NCBI GenBank assembly: GCA_039090855.1
Contig: CM077011.1
Span: 22,569,001 to 22,633,000, forward strand
Length of the DNA: 64,000 nucleotides
Reading direction: 5' to 3'
DNA from: Macrothele yani
Lineage: Eukaryota; Arthropoda; Arachnida; Araneae; Macrothelidae
The notes under the pieces were generated by a model, which saw only the letters and a list, made by a program, of their open reading frames with translations, was not told the DNA's origin and did not search any database. The position numbers and the translations under genes are program-made. This document shows, in pieces, positions 31,560 to 42,745 of the stretch; within the stretch, counting starts at the first letter, position 1, and every line of letters starts with the position of its first letter.

Positions 31560-33170
31560 TTTAGCACGTCTTTTGTAAAAAAAGATCGTGCTTATGCTTT
31601 CGGTTTGTCGGCCTGTAGACACCATATCTCTGCAACTATCAGTCCGATTTGAAAAATTCATTTTGCATTGGGAAACTTGAAATATGTGAATCATGATCCT
31701 TTATTTCGTTTTTTTTTTTTACGATGAGCAATTTCGCCGCTAGAGGGCGCAAACTCAGATAATGTCGAATTCAAAATACATTTTATTCCATATATTTGGT
31801 TCTAAACATCCGATTGAAAAACAATTATATTATCTTTCGATTCCATTTATGTCGAAAAGTATTTTAGGTAAAGTTACTTTTTCAAGTTACGCATACATAT
31901 TCGGCTAGGGGGCGTAGAATTATATTACGTTTTCCCCGATATCTCTTCTAAACCTCCGTTTTGAAAAACTTCTTCAGCGGGTACAGCTCCGGATGGAAAA
32001 TCTGTTGCATATAATTTCTAATTTTTGGTAAAGATTACTTTGGACACTAGGGGGCGCAAGTGTTCATTTTTGCTCCTGAAGTATTTGCCATAAAATCTGA
32101 GTTTCTAAAATCTCGTTTGAAAAAATTCTGCCGCCCCGGGGCGCAGTGGTCTAAGGCGCTGGCCTCTGATCATTCGTCCGTAAGGGGTCCGGGTTCGAAT
32201 CCCGGTGAGGCATGGATGTTGTGTTTGTCTTACGGCACTGGCTCTCTCCCTTTCCTGGAACCAGTGACCCTAAATTAGGGACGGGCGACTGTTTATAGCC
32301 CACTGAGTTGCTCACGGTGGTCGTTAAACCTCCAAACAAAAAAAAACAAAAAAAAATTATTTAGTACACCGATGCTACTCACGTCGATAAACATTTTTTG
32401 AATTATTTCTTCTTGAAATATTCCACGGTTTCTCCGCCAGGAGGGCGTAGAGGTATGTCTATTTTTTGTCAATATCTCTGCTTCTAATGGTCCAATTTGA
32501 AAATTTTTTTCTTTATCGGATAGCATTGCCGGTGTAACATAATTTTCATATCATTTCAAAATGTTCAAGTAATTTATAGACTTTCCGCTTGAGGGAGTAA
32601 AGGTAAATTACGTTTCCCACGATATCTCTGCTTCTAAAACTCCGATTTGAAAAATTCTTTCTCCATCAGATACAGATCCTGATGGGAAATCCTTTGCATA
32701 TAATTTCTAATTTTGGAAAAAATGGTTTGACACCACGGGGCGTAAGTCTTAATTTCCGCTTCTGATGTATTTGCAGCAAAATTTGAGATTCTAAGATCTC
32801 GATTAAAAAAAATTGTTTGTGGGCCTATATTACTCACGTCGACAAACCTTCTGATTATACTTTCTTTCTAAAATAATGCATGGTTTTTCCGCCAGGATAC
32901 GTAGATGCATATCTTATATATTCATCCATATCTCTGCTTCGAATAGTCTGATTTGAAAAAAAAATATTTCTTTGTTGGAGAGCGTTTCCGCTACGAAATG
33001 TTTCTCACATAAATTCAAATTTTCTTAACGCCCAAGTCTGCAACCAGAGGGCGTAAGCTCACGATTTCGTTTACAGTAATATCTGAGAGATTAAAAACCC
33101 GATTGAAAAACTTTCTTCTTCTGTCAGATACTATTGCTTTCCATGCAGGTTCCATTGACTTTGAATAGCT
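31560..33170 (-). repeat. Tandem array A', inverted relative to array A
   Basis: About ten units in the reverse orientation: GATATCTCTGCTTCTAAAAC, CCGATTTGAAAAATTC and then a CTAGAGGGCGCAAA-like core. Cores lie near 31738, 31908, 32044, 32437, 32588, 32732, 32889 and 33041, so the spacing is again about 150 bp apart from a SINE insertion at 32130-32356. The array is followed by segment B. Confidence 0.85.
32130..32356 (+). repeat. SINE-1 copy inserted in array A'
   Basis: tRNA-derived SINE with box A GGCGCAGTGG, box B GGTTCGAATCC, the body GGCACTGGCTCTCTCCC / GGAACCAGTGACCC / TTAGGGACGGGCGAC, the tail GGTCGTTAAACCTCCAA and an A-rich end. It splits one unit of the array. It is among the best-preserved copies of the family in this window. 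Confidence 0.92.
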
Positions 33171-33399
33171 TTGATAAATTTAATTTGCGTCAGAAAGGAT
33201 TCAAAAGACCGAAAATTCGGTGTCATATTTCTTGGTAATTGTGCCTGCGACAAGTGCTTGAAACTATTTGTTGGTGCCTTCATTATTTCTCAGTTGATGC
33301 AAGTAGCAAATGTGTGTATTACCTACTTTGCCTTCATTATTGAAAAATCAACTTTCTACAAAGTATTTAAGGAACTAATCATAACCCTTTATCCGTCTG

Positions 33400-33920
33400 G
33401 AACGAATACCCTCGGGAGGGAAATGAGCTGAAAAATCAGTTCGAACGAATATATTTGCTAAGCGGTGGGCCAAACGCGGCTGAGACAAGTGAACTGGGAA
33501 TCAGAAAGTGTTGTTTCGCTTTAATTTTGTTATTTAAAGTGGTCGCGAAAGGGCATGACTGACACTAATCTTTTCGGATTGATTATCCGCTAAAATGGCT
33601 ATAAAAGTTGCGGCGAACCTAAGAGAAGAGAGAGAAGATACTCAGTGCCATGATCCCTCTGTCAGGGGAGGAGGGAGGATTAGCCTTTCCCTATCATGCC
33701 TTAGATCACGGGGAGGAAACTAAAGGACTGTGCGAAAATGCTTATCGCCGTTGACAGATTTATGATCTGTACTGATGAGATGTGAGGGGAAAGGACTGTT
33801 TTGCCCGAGCTTTCAGATAACCTGGCCTCTATGTGAACATTTCAACTTGGAGAGCTCAGAAAAGTTTGGGCACCATTTGGTTCAGGATCACCGGCCGCTG
33901 AAATGATTAACATGGGAGTT
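33400..33920 (+). repeat. Segment B, copy 2
   Basis: Direct, diverged repeat of 25620-26130; see that entry for the shared landmarks. It follows array A' as copy 1 follows array A, although the two arrays have opposite orientations. Confidence 0.75.
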
Positions 33921-34139
33921 TCTCAAGTCAGTCGTGGGAAGAATTAATCGCATGAATAGCCAAAGCTGTTCTGTGTTACCTTTCCCGAATGATATCTGGC
34001 GCAAATGCTGAATCCATTTTTGGTTCAACTGTTTTTCGAACGAGTTGGTTTCGAGAGGCCCACATCTCTTTGAACAGCAAACTATTTCTGCTATAATAAG
34101 TTTATCTTTCGCGCTAGCGGGCTAGCTTCATCTCAAATA

Positions 34140-34990
34140 TTTTTGCCTTATTCGGCCGAAAAGAAGCGTAGCGCCAGGTAGATTTCTACAGAACTAGTTC
34201 CTGGCGACTGTAACTATAAAATTGTATGTTGTCTGTCGTAACACATAAAGGGATTGATTAAGAAGTGTCTTACAACTCCACTGGTGCTTAAAATGAAGGA
34301 ATAATCTAGATATAAATTCTGTAGTTGTCTATGTACGTGAAATAATGCACTGAAAATTGACCTACGCTGAAGACTGTTGCCTATCTACCTTCGAACCAGG
34401 TAAGCAGGAATATGCGAACTGAAATTCCTTTAAAAAGACGGGCGAGTCAATCGTAATTTATAGCTGTTCCCGACCCCGCTCATCCACACGCTGTTGTCAA
34501 CGGTAGTTGCCCCTTGCAGCGATGGTTTCACCGGATTCGATGTACTCACAGTGCACCCGCGACACAGTGGCTCGTGAAAATCCCAGTGCCTGCACGACGT
34601 TCGAGATGGTGTGACCCATTCGTCGGGCCCCGACAATTTGCCCACGATCAAATGCGCTCAGGTCCTTCGTCTTACCCATACCGCGTCCGACTCTTACTGA
34701 TTCCCGTCGCATCACTCCTTATATTGTCGGATCGCTGCATACGTCATGTCGTTTCTGTTTACAGTGACGCCCACAGCGCCGCATTTGCATAACGACAGCT
34801 GTCTCTAATTCAATTGCTCTTCAGCGTATACAACTCGAGAACGGGCCTTCGGTTAGTAAAGTGTTCGGAGTCAGAATGCGCTAAGCTACTGATTTATCGG
34901 AGTTTGAAAAAGCACAAATTGTGATGGCTTTGCGCCTCGGAACTACGATGTCGGAAACGGCGCGACTTGCGGGCTGTTCACGTGCCGCTC
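34140..34990 (-). repeat. Segment C', inverted duplicate of 27318-28170
   Basis: Reverse complement of segment C. It contains insert X (34150-34465), a piece of Tc1-A (34468-34826) and the beginning of Tc1-B. Its outer left boundary, near GCCTTATTCGG at 34142, corresponds to the point at which segment C returns to Tc1-A2 sequence. Confidence 0.85.
34468..34826 (-). mobile_element. Tc1-like transposon, copy A3 fragment
   Basis: The 5' third of the family A element, ending at TA 34827-34828. The minus strand encodes MGKTKDLSAFDRGQIVGARRMGH and the helix-turn-helix GFSRATVSRVHCEY. It joins insert X at the same point as copy A2. It appears to have landed in the 5' part of Tc1-B. Confidence 0.87.
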
Positions 34991-35969
34991 CAGTGAGTAC
35001 GTACGAAAAGAGGCGCACAGATAGCCAAAAGACGGACCGTTGTTCAGCCGTGTGTCGTCCGCGGCTCATTGATACCAGCGGGGAGCGGGGAACGGAGACT
35101 GTCTCGCATTGTCCACAGAGATCACAGTGCCAGAGTGTGACAAATCACCCGCAGCTACAACAGGGCAATGATGATCAGGGCAATGTGTCACAGCATACAG
35201 TTCATAGTAGCCTTCTGCGCATGGGTGTGCGTAGTGGAAAACCCAGCCAAGTCCCATGCTAACTGCTCGCCATCACCAACAACGTATGAAATGGGTGGGC
35301 CCAATATCATCGTGATTGGACCACGGATGATTGGCAGAAAGTGGCTTGGGCGTACAATTCAAGATTCCTGTTGCATCACGTAGGCGGACTAGCGAGGATT
35401 AGCCGATTACCAAGAGAGGCTATGGCACCTGGATGCTCTGTCGGACGGAAACAGGGCGGCGGCGGAGGCGGTGTTATGCTGTTTGCGATCATTTCTTCGG
35501 AAACCTTAGGACACATTATCCAAACAACACAATCCCTGACAGCTGTCAGTTATCGGAACATCTTAGCAGACCAAGTTCACCCGTTCAATGTATCTGTGTT
35601 CCCTGCTGGTGATGACCATTGCCATCAGGATAACGCACCATGGCACACTGCCAAAAGCGTTCGTCAAGGAGTGGTTCGAGGAACATGTTGGTGACTTTCT
35701 GTTAATGCCCTGGCCTCCAAATTTACCTGAAATGAACCCAATCGGTATTTGTGGTTCGACTTGGAAAAGCGGGTTCGCGCTAAGTCACCACTACCCCGAA
35801 ATTCACAGACACTGGAGGACCTGCTGTTAACATTATGGTATCAGATACCTCAGGATACATATCGTCATCTCATCGAATCGATGCCTCTCCGAGTGGTCTC
35901 GGTTTTGTGGACTAAAGTGAGTCTTACAGCTTATTACGTAGATGGTCATTATGTAATGGCTCAGCGGTG
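34829..35969 (+). mobile_element. Tc1-like transposon B, 5' end lost
   Basis: The transposase remnant on the plus strand starts with LSEFEKAQIVMALRLGTTMSETARLAGCSRAA at 34897. Further motifs are NQDNAPWH-like HQDNAPWHTAKS near 35620-35650 (second Asp) and PNLPEMNPIGI near 35725-35750, where Gly replaces the third acid. The end, TCATTATGTAATGGCTCAGC up to 35969 followed by TA, gives the right inverted repeat. The left inverted repeat was not found. Frameshifts and stops are frequent. Confidence 0.85.
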
Positions 35970-36082
35970 TATACAGTGGATATTCACACATTTTTAGAAG
36001 GACTTTGCAGAAATAAAATTAATGTTTAACAAACAACTATTTCCTTATTAAAGGTTATATTTGATATCCATTTCCCTATATG

Positions 36083-37300
36083 CACTGTGTGGCCACTTTA
36101 TTATGACCACTCCCTCAGTACTTCGTTGAGCCACCTTTTGCCTTTAATACTGCGTCGATTCTTCGTGGCATGGACTCCACGAGATGTTGATAGGTGGTTC
36201 GTGGAATCTGAGAACATGCTTGATGAATAGCACTTTCCAGGAGTGTAAGATTGCAGGGTTGTGGATCCAACTGTCTGATGGCTCGTTCAACTTCATCCCA
36301 CAAATTCTCAATGGGGTTCAGATCTGGAGATTGTGGGGGTCACCTAAGCAAAGTAAACTCACCGGCATGTTCCTAAAACCAATTCTGTACAATACGAGCA
36401 CTATGGCAGGACGCATTATCTTGTTGAAAGTATCCATCGCTATTGGGATAAACCATCCACATGACAGGATGCACTTGGTCCGCAACGATGTTTAGATATG
36501 ATGTGCCGGTCAGACGTTGATGAACACGAATTATAGGGCCCAAAGCATGCCAGGAAAACATTTCCCAAACCATAACGTTGCCTCCACCAACTTGCAGGGT
36601 TGTATCAATGCATTTGAGGTCCATGCTTTCGTGCTGTTTCCGCCAAATTCTCACTCGGCCATCGGCATGGTGCAACTGAAAACATGATTCATCGGACCAC
36701 ATAATTTATTTTCAATTATCGACTGTCCAATCCTTGTGATCTTGTGCGAACTGGAGACGTTTTCTCTTGTTAACTGCAGACAGCAAAGGTGTTCGAACGG
36801 GCCTTCGGTTGCCATATCCCATTCGATGCAGTGTACGGCGAACAGTGCGTGCAGAGATCATTTGAGGGGATCCTTGATTGAGATGGTCTGTAATTTGCTG
36901 CACTGTTGCCTTCTGTTGTCTGTTACCAGTCTGAACGCTCTCCGTTCTGCTCGAGCAGTCACTAGTCGATGGCGACTACACGTTGCACGTAGAGACCCAG
37001 TTTTTTGGCTGACTGTCCAGTTTTTAAACACTTTAAGAACAGCTGCTTTGGAACATTTCACGAATTTGGCGGTTTCGGTGATACTCTCTCCATAGCTCCG
37101 AGCTCCTACAATCATCCCATGTTTAAAGTCCGTGAAAACGCATTTTTCCCATCTCGTCATCCAAAAACCACTGCTACTACTGTCGCAAGCACTAAGCTTT
37201 CCCTTTTTATACTAGCCTCGCTCTCTGGCGGCAACAGAGTGCAGCCATAGCTCATTTGCCTAAAACTGTCAGGTTGTCATAATAAAGTGGCCACTCAGTG
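36083..37300 (-). mobile_element. Tc1-like transposon C
   Basis: 1218 bp with inverted repeats CACTGTGTGGCCACTTTATT (left) and the complement CACTGAGTGGCCACTTTATT (right). The right flank is TA; the left is TG. A 5' fragment of the same family is at 50342-50630. Confidence 0.93.
36115..37160 (-). pseudogene. Tc1 transposase C, several frameshifts
   Basis: Starting at MTRWEKCVFTDFKHGMIVGA (37160), four consecutive frames together cover a whole transposase: helix-turn-helix ITETAKFVKCSKAAVLKVF, MWSDESCFQLHHADGRVRIW (first Asp, 36700), QQDNASCHSARIVQNWF (second Asp, near 36400), SPDLNPIENLWDEVERAI (third acid, near 36270-36320) and the terminal KAKGGSTKY. All three catalytic acids survive. The breaks are small indels near 36860, 36705 and 36340. 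Confidence 0.9.
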
Positions 37301-38640
37301 TATATGAACCTAAATCAAACTTTCTGAGATAAAGGGGCATTTATTAAAATTGGTAGTGGTATTTCATTCCACTCCTCTTTTATTGCTTTATCCAATCATT
37401 GTCTTAATTCTGCGTTTAGAAAGCGCTCTTTTTAACAGTCAGAAAGAACAATAGTCCATTAATAACACTTCAGGGAACTTTGAGGGAATATGAGAAAAAG
37501 GTACAGGTGTGATGACCGTCACTTTTTTCACTTTTTCAAGTAATAGTGGTAGTTTGGATGTATAAGTGTTAGACTTTATTTGGATGTATGAGTGTTAGAT
37601 GTTATTTCCGCTTTAAATACAGGAATTAAAATATTATTTTGGCAATATGCAGAATCGATTTTAACATTCTTTTCAACTTTTCTTAGCTTTAATTTTACCA
37701 CTGTAGGATAAACCAGCAATAGTCATGAATCCTTTAATAAAACTGTATTTGGATTCTTGGAACTAAGTTTGTGTTTTTTTTTTTTTTTTTTTTTGCGATA
37801 GTAAATTGACTTTTGTTTACAGGCGATTAGGTAGATCCATGCTTTATCAATAGTCGACAAATTTCCATCTGCCTCCTGCTAAGTAATTTTCATAAAGAAA
37901 TATATGCCATGTTCTGCGCTCAACTATATGTCTAAGCAAAAGGTGGTGAACACTATGGTTTTGGTATTTTCGGATTCATAACTTTGTTTAATTCTTGGTT
38001 TACAGTTGACTCGGAGATTTTTAACGACTTGGAGTTTGCTCTTTCGTTCTGTGGATTTTCTTTTAAAACCAGATTTCTTACTTTTTGAATAGTCGTAAAA
38101 GTGCGTACGTTCTTTGGATATTCGTTTGGTGTTCTTTTTCCTGTTAATGCAATACTTGACGATAATGTTACATATTTTACATTTAAAATGCTAATTCTAT
38201 GATTTTCACAACGTTTACAGAATATGAATATTTCTCTTCGTTAAGAGCAAAAGCGTAGCTTTTTATCCACAGCTTATTTACGAGTTCTATTTTCTGAGCA
38301 GACGATATTTAACTTCAGCAGCTATTTCTTTCGCGTTCATCTAACACGCTGTTGCCAGTTTCAATTTTTGTACTTCTATTTTCTGCAATATCTGTTAAAA
38401 ACGTTCTAAAATTCATGAACATTCTCTGCATTTTTAATGGTACTACATTTGAAATTCTGTAAATTATTTATGAGCGCGAATCAAGTAATTTTTTTTAAGA
38501 TAAGCAACGTAAATTATAAATGGGGAATTTCTCATATGTTGTTATATCTCTCATGATATTTATACAAAAGGGATAAAATTTTTACGAATATTTCAGTTTC
38601 GCTTCCGTTTAATCTTCTGTAAACAAATCTTCATTTCTTT
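37301..38640. other. AT-rich spacer, nothing recognised
   Basis: No coding frame, SINE or transposon end was found. There is a T22-type tract near 37772-37794 and a short repeated GTATAAGTGTTAGA / GTATGAGTGTTAGA phrase near 37560-37600. Confidence 0.45.
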
Positions 38641-38645
38641 ATCGA

Positions 38646-38849
38646 AGGTTTAACGACCACCGTGAGCAACTCAATGGGCTATAAGCATTGGCCCGTCACT
38701 ATCTTAGGGCCACTGGTCCCAGGGAAGGGCGAGAGTCAGTGCCATAAAACAAACACAACATCCATGCCTCACCAGTATTCGAACCCGGATTCTTCTTTGG
38801 CGAACGGTTATAAGCCAGCGCTTAGACCACTGCTTCACTGGGGCGGCCA
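38646..38849 (-). repeat. SINE-1 copy
   Basis: Reverse-oriented copy with GGTTTAACGACCACCGTGAG at the left and GGGGCGGCC at the right. Box B is seen as complement GTATTCGAACCC. It is moderately diverged in the tRNA part. Confidence 0.87.
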
Positions 38850-38883
38850 TCTTCATTTGCTTCATATTTTTTATTTGAGGGTT

Positions 38884-39084
38884 TGATGGCCTCCTAGAGC
38901 CAGTCAAGGAACAATAAGCAGATATTCGTCCCTAAGTTTGGGCCACATGCTCCATTTAGACAAGAGATCTCCAGGGGTTTAGGAGAAACACACCGTTCAA
39001 GCATCATTCGTGATTCGAACACGGACCCATCTCGGAAGGACAATCAAAAGCCAGCACTTAGACTACTACACCACGAGAGTGGCC
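38884..39084 (-). repeat. SINE-1 copy, degenerate
   Basis: A strongly diverged reverse copy. The TAAGCAGATATTCGTCCCTAAG stretch, GATTCGAACACGG (box B complement) and CACTTAGACTACTACACCAC (box A side) are still recognisable in order. Confidence 0.65.
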
Positions 39085-39313
39085 TGCTTCACTTCAAGAA
39101 CGCTCAAATGGTCAGTACAGTATTCTCTTATCACTGCCAACTTCCGCATTGTCACATCTGAATAATTCAACAATTATGCTATAAATGCTATAAAATTCGC
39201 CAGGTTAACCAACTTTTATTTAAAAATCACAGTTGGAAAACATGATAATTTGAAATTTCTTGCTACATTTCAGAAACTCGTTAGAACGGGGACGGGGGGT
39301 AGGGGGGCATTTA

Positions 39314-39534
39314 TTATTACTTTTTTTATTGGAGGTTTTACGACCACCGTGAGCAACTCAATGGGCTATAAGCAGTCGCCCGTCCCTAATTTAGGATCAC
39401 TGGTTCCAGGGAAGGGAGAGAGCCAGTGCCGTAAGACAAACACAACATCCATGCCTCACCGGGATTTGAACCGGGACCCTTACGGACGAATAATCAGAGG
39501 CCAGCGCCGTAGACCACTGCGCCAACGGGGCTGC
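39314..39534 (-). repeat. SINE-1 copy with target duplication
   Basis: Reverse copy with T-rich tail at 39321, GGAGGTTTTACGACCACCGT and box B complement GATTTGAACCGGG. The flanks are AGGGGGGCATTTA at 39301-39313 and AGGGGGCATTTA at 39535-39546, a 12-13 bp target duplication. Confidence 0.9.
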
Positions 39535-39546
39535 AGGGGGCATTTA

Positions 39547-39738
39547 AGGAGCACTATCAGCAACTAGATGTGATATAAGCAGTCACCCGTCCCTAATTTT
39601 GGGCTACTGGTTCCAGGGAAGGGACAGATACAATATCGTAAGGAAAAGCAACATCCGTGCTTCATCCGGGATTCGAAACCATCTGGGACAAATTATCAAA
39701 AACCAGCGCCTCGACTACTGCAACACCGAGTCGTCTCA
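39547..39738 (-). repeat. SINE-1 copy, degenerate, adjacent to the previous one
   Basis: Reverse copy with ATAAGCAGTCACCCGTCCCT, GGTTCCAGGGAAGGGA and GGGATTCGAAACC. It lacks the tail, which lies where the younger copy 39314-39534 is inserted. Confidence 0.75.
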
Positions 39739-40618
39739 AAAACTAAACTGCTACTACGCCATGTGATTTTTGTAACACACGCTTGAAATTTATTCTTATC
39801 ATATAACTGAAGACATTTGGGATTCACTGTTAATATAATTAAAAGATAACTGAACTTACGGAGATAGGAATAAGTACACAGATACGGCCTATGCGACATC
39901 TTTATAAGATTCAGAAAGCAAAGCACTCATTTTGCTTAGACTGAAATTTAATTTGTATATAGATATGAATTCGTTTTTGTTAAAGATATTTAGTGTTTCA
40001 AGCTGGACTGCTATCTTTCAGGGTTGCTCTTGCCTCTGTTGCTAAGTAGTAAAACATGAGGGCTTCTGCTTACTAATAGTCTCAGTTAGGCACGGGTTCG
40101 TTTTCCGGATCAGCCACAGATGATGCGTTTGTCTTTCGCTTTTTTTTTCTTTCCTTGGGCAAGTTGTTCATAATAACGATATTTGGCTGCTGGTAGAGTT
40201 AGATACTTATGGTGCTCGGTACACCCTCAAATAAGAAAACTCGCCTTTGAGAGCAACACTACGTCACGCATAACACTCTATTCAATTTCTGTCGGTATTG
40301 GAAAAATTTTCCATCATCTAAACGCCAACCCAGTGCAACAGTGTTGCATAAATGAGCATGTATAAATGTATTACCTACAAATAATAGTGTCCATTACTTG
40401 AATACATCTCATGTTGACAAGTACTTAAAGCGTAACAAATAATGTTTTATCAAAAAAATTCTATGACCGTAGTCTCTACATTTCTTCAATTTATTAGACT
40501 TTTGATAAATCCCATCTCATTAAATCTTTTGTTGAGTTAAAGGGGTCACCTAGTGGCCTTCTGCTCGCTGAAAAGCTTTATTATTTAGAGCTGCAAGTAG
40601 AACTACGAGATATTCTAG
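39739..40618. other. AT-rich spacer, nothing recognised
   Basis: No gene, SINE or transposon end was recognised in this 880-bp stretch. Confidence 0.45.
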
Positions 40619-40620
40619 TA

Positions 40621-41206
40621 CACTCTATGACAAAAAAATTGTTGCACCCAGAAGGACGTGTCAGTGGGAAGGTAAACGCTGCCATGAACAATAATGATTA
40701 AATATTGAGACTGATAATAGCAATATTTTTTGAGCTAAACACCAATACATAGTGTCTCTCAGTATGGCGTCGGGTCGCCATGTTAGCTCACACAGCACGC
40801 CAGACGTCTCGGAATGGAGTTGTTCAGCTTCCCGCGCGACCAGTATGGCGCGCAATACAGCGGGCTATGGTGATATTCGCACGACCAGTCTGGCGCGCAA
40901 TCCAGCGATAAGACCATCCCGCTTTCCGGAGCCCAACTATGCGACCCCACTCGAACTTTCCTCCGAGGCATATTTATTTTGCAAAAGATGAATTCAACAC
41001 AACAGCACGAGTCCGCATGTCAGCACGCGCAAACCGGACGACCTTATATAGCCGGTCAGGAGCAGACCCCTATTTGCTTGCGTCACATGCGCGGCCAAGC
41101 GTAATACTTGAATCATTTCCATGTCTCACGATATCGAACCTACCCACTAAGTTTCATTGCTGTCGGTTCGTCTCTTCTGGGTGCAACTATTTTTTTTAAA
41201 TGAGTG
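40621..41206. mobile_element. Non-autonomous Tc1/mariner-type element (MITE)
   Basis: 586 bp flanked by TA at 40619-40620 and 41207-41208. The inverted repeats share CACTC, an A-rich run and GTTGCACCCAGAAG on both sides. The interior has higher GC and two similar phrases, CGCGCGACCAGTATGGCGCG and CGCACGACCAGTCTGGCGCG, near 40833 and 40878. No transposase was found, so it would depend on another element's enzyme. Confidence 0.8.
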
Positions 41207-41208
41207 TA

Positions 41209-41768
41209 TTTTATGTCACAAACAATTCGAGTTAACGGAATCAACTGTCAGCATATTTCCACGAAGGTTTGGCAGTAATACGAAGCATTATGTAGAGGCA
41301 CTGAAGCGCACCAGTCCTCCAGCCCGAAAGGTGAAGGTGAATTCCTAGTGACGCCATGAAACACCGATATCACCGTCTGTCTTACTTTAGAGGATCATCA
41401 GCAAAAGCCCAATGTGTACCTGTTTCATTGGTTTTCCCAAACCAGCTGTGTCTGATTCTTTTTCAGCAAATAATGATAACTATTTGCATTCATAAACAAA
41501 CAGCGCCATCGTCTGTGTGACGTTTATTAAGAGCAGTTCAGGCTTTTTCCGTGATACAGTTGATCAGCTTAAGCTCTATTATCTGTAGAACATCTGAGAA
41601 TGAACTTGTTAATCTATGACAAAGAAATATCTTTTGTTGAAAAGCCACTTAAATGAATATATTTGTCTTTCTATGAAATGTTTTCAATAAAAATCGTTTG
41701 TTGCAAAGCTTTCTTGGAATCCATTTGTTTGAAATGTCTTTACCACTTAGAGTTCTTTAAGGAGAACT
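41209..41768. other. Spacer, nothing recognised
   Basis: Mixed-composition sequence without a recognisable gene, SINE or element end. Confidence 0.4.
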
Positions 41769-41780
41769 GAATACACAGGG

Positions 41781-41992
41781 GCCGCCCCGGTGGCCCAGTG
41801 GTCTAAGGCGCTGGCCTCTGATCATTCGTCCGTAAGGGGTCCGGGTTCGAATCCCGATCATGCATGGTTGTTGTGTTTGTCTTACGGCACTGGCTCTCTC
41901 CCTTCCCTGGAACCAGTGACCCTAAATTAGGGACAGGCGACTGCTTATAACCCATTGAGTTGCTCACGGTGGTCGTTAAACCTCAAAAAAAA
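41781..41992 (+). repeat. SINE-1 copy with 12-bp target duplication
   Basis: Full copy beginning GCCGCCCCGGTGGCCCAGTG, with box B GGTTCGAATCC and ending GGTCGTTAAACCTC plus A8. GAATACACAGGG is duplicated at 41769-41780 and 41993-42004. Its preservation suggests recent insertion. Confidence 0.94.
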
Positions 41993-42129
41993 GAATACAC
42001 AGGGCCGAAAATTTCGTAGTTTCTTCTGCGGCAGTTCCCAGTAGGCCAGAGCCAATATCGCAATGTTACTTAATACGATTCCTCCTTGTATGACTCTCGT
42101 TCATGAAGAAGCTTACCCATTCACAATTG

Positions 42130-42330
42130 TTTTAGAGTATTTCGACGATCCTGAGCAAATTCTTGGGGTAGAAGCAGTTTCCCGTTTCTAATTGAGTGCT
42201 ACTGATTCCTGGGAAGGGACACAGCTAGTGTCATATAAAAAGCACATCATCTATGTCTTATGTGGGACTCCAATCCCTATTCAGCTATAATCCAGAGCCT
42301 CGAATCATACGCCATTGGTGCGGCACACGG
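42130..42330 (-). repeat. SINE-1 copy, degenerate
   Basis: A heavily decayed reverse copy: GTAGAAGCAGTTTCCCGTTTCTAATTGAG, GATTCCTGGGAAGGGACA and CATAAAAAGCACATCATCTATG follow the family order. Confidence 0.6.
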
Positions 42331-42457
42331 CCCTTTGAAATCTTTCATAACTGTAGACCAACACGAGCTCGATACTTCCGGAATATTTTCAGCAGGATGG
42401 CTAGAAGATTATGTTCTTGGTGACCTTCTCTAAAATAAGAAACTCTGTGCTCCTAGA

Positions 42458-42745
42458 GGGCCTAGCGGTGTACATTGTACATGTCTAATATTGTACAATT
42501 AGAGGGACTAGTAGTGTACCGGTCTAATATTGTAGACCTAGATGGCCTAGTGGTGTGCATGCCTAATATTACACACCTAGATGACCTAGTGGTGTACAGG
42601 TATAATATTGCACACCTAAAGGGTCTAGTGGTATGCAGGTCTAATATTGTACACCTGGAAGACCTAGTGGTGCAGAGTCCTAAGCACTGACTTCTGACCA
42701 TTCGTCCCAGACGGATATGAGCTCGAATCCATGTGATCTTAGTAA
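42458..42745 (+). repeat. Minisatellite (about 39-bp units) ending in a SINE-1 head
   Basis: Five units, each with CCTAGTGGTGTACAGG, CTAATATTGTACAC and CTAGA, between 42458 and 42665. The last unit runs into GTGGTGCAGAGTCCTAAGCA, CATTCGTCC and GAGCTCGAATCCATGTGA, a decayed SINE-1 tRNA-like head (to about 42742). The repeated TAGTGGTG phrase resembles the SINE box A, so the array may have grown from a SINE end. Confidence 0.75.

Noticed and set aside
32130..32210. tRNA gene (good box A and box B)
   Set aside because: The same sequence recurs about eleven times with a non-tRNA body, A tail and target duplications, so it is a SINE.
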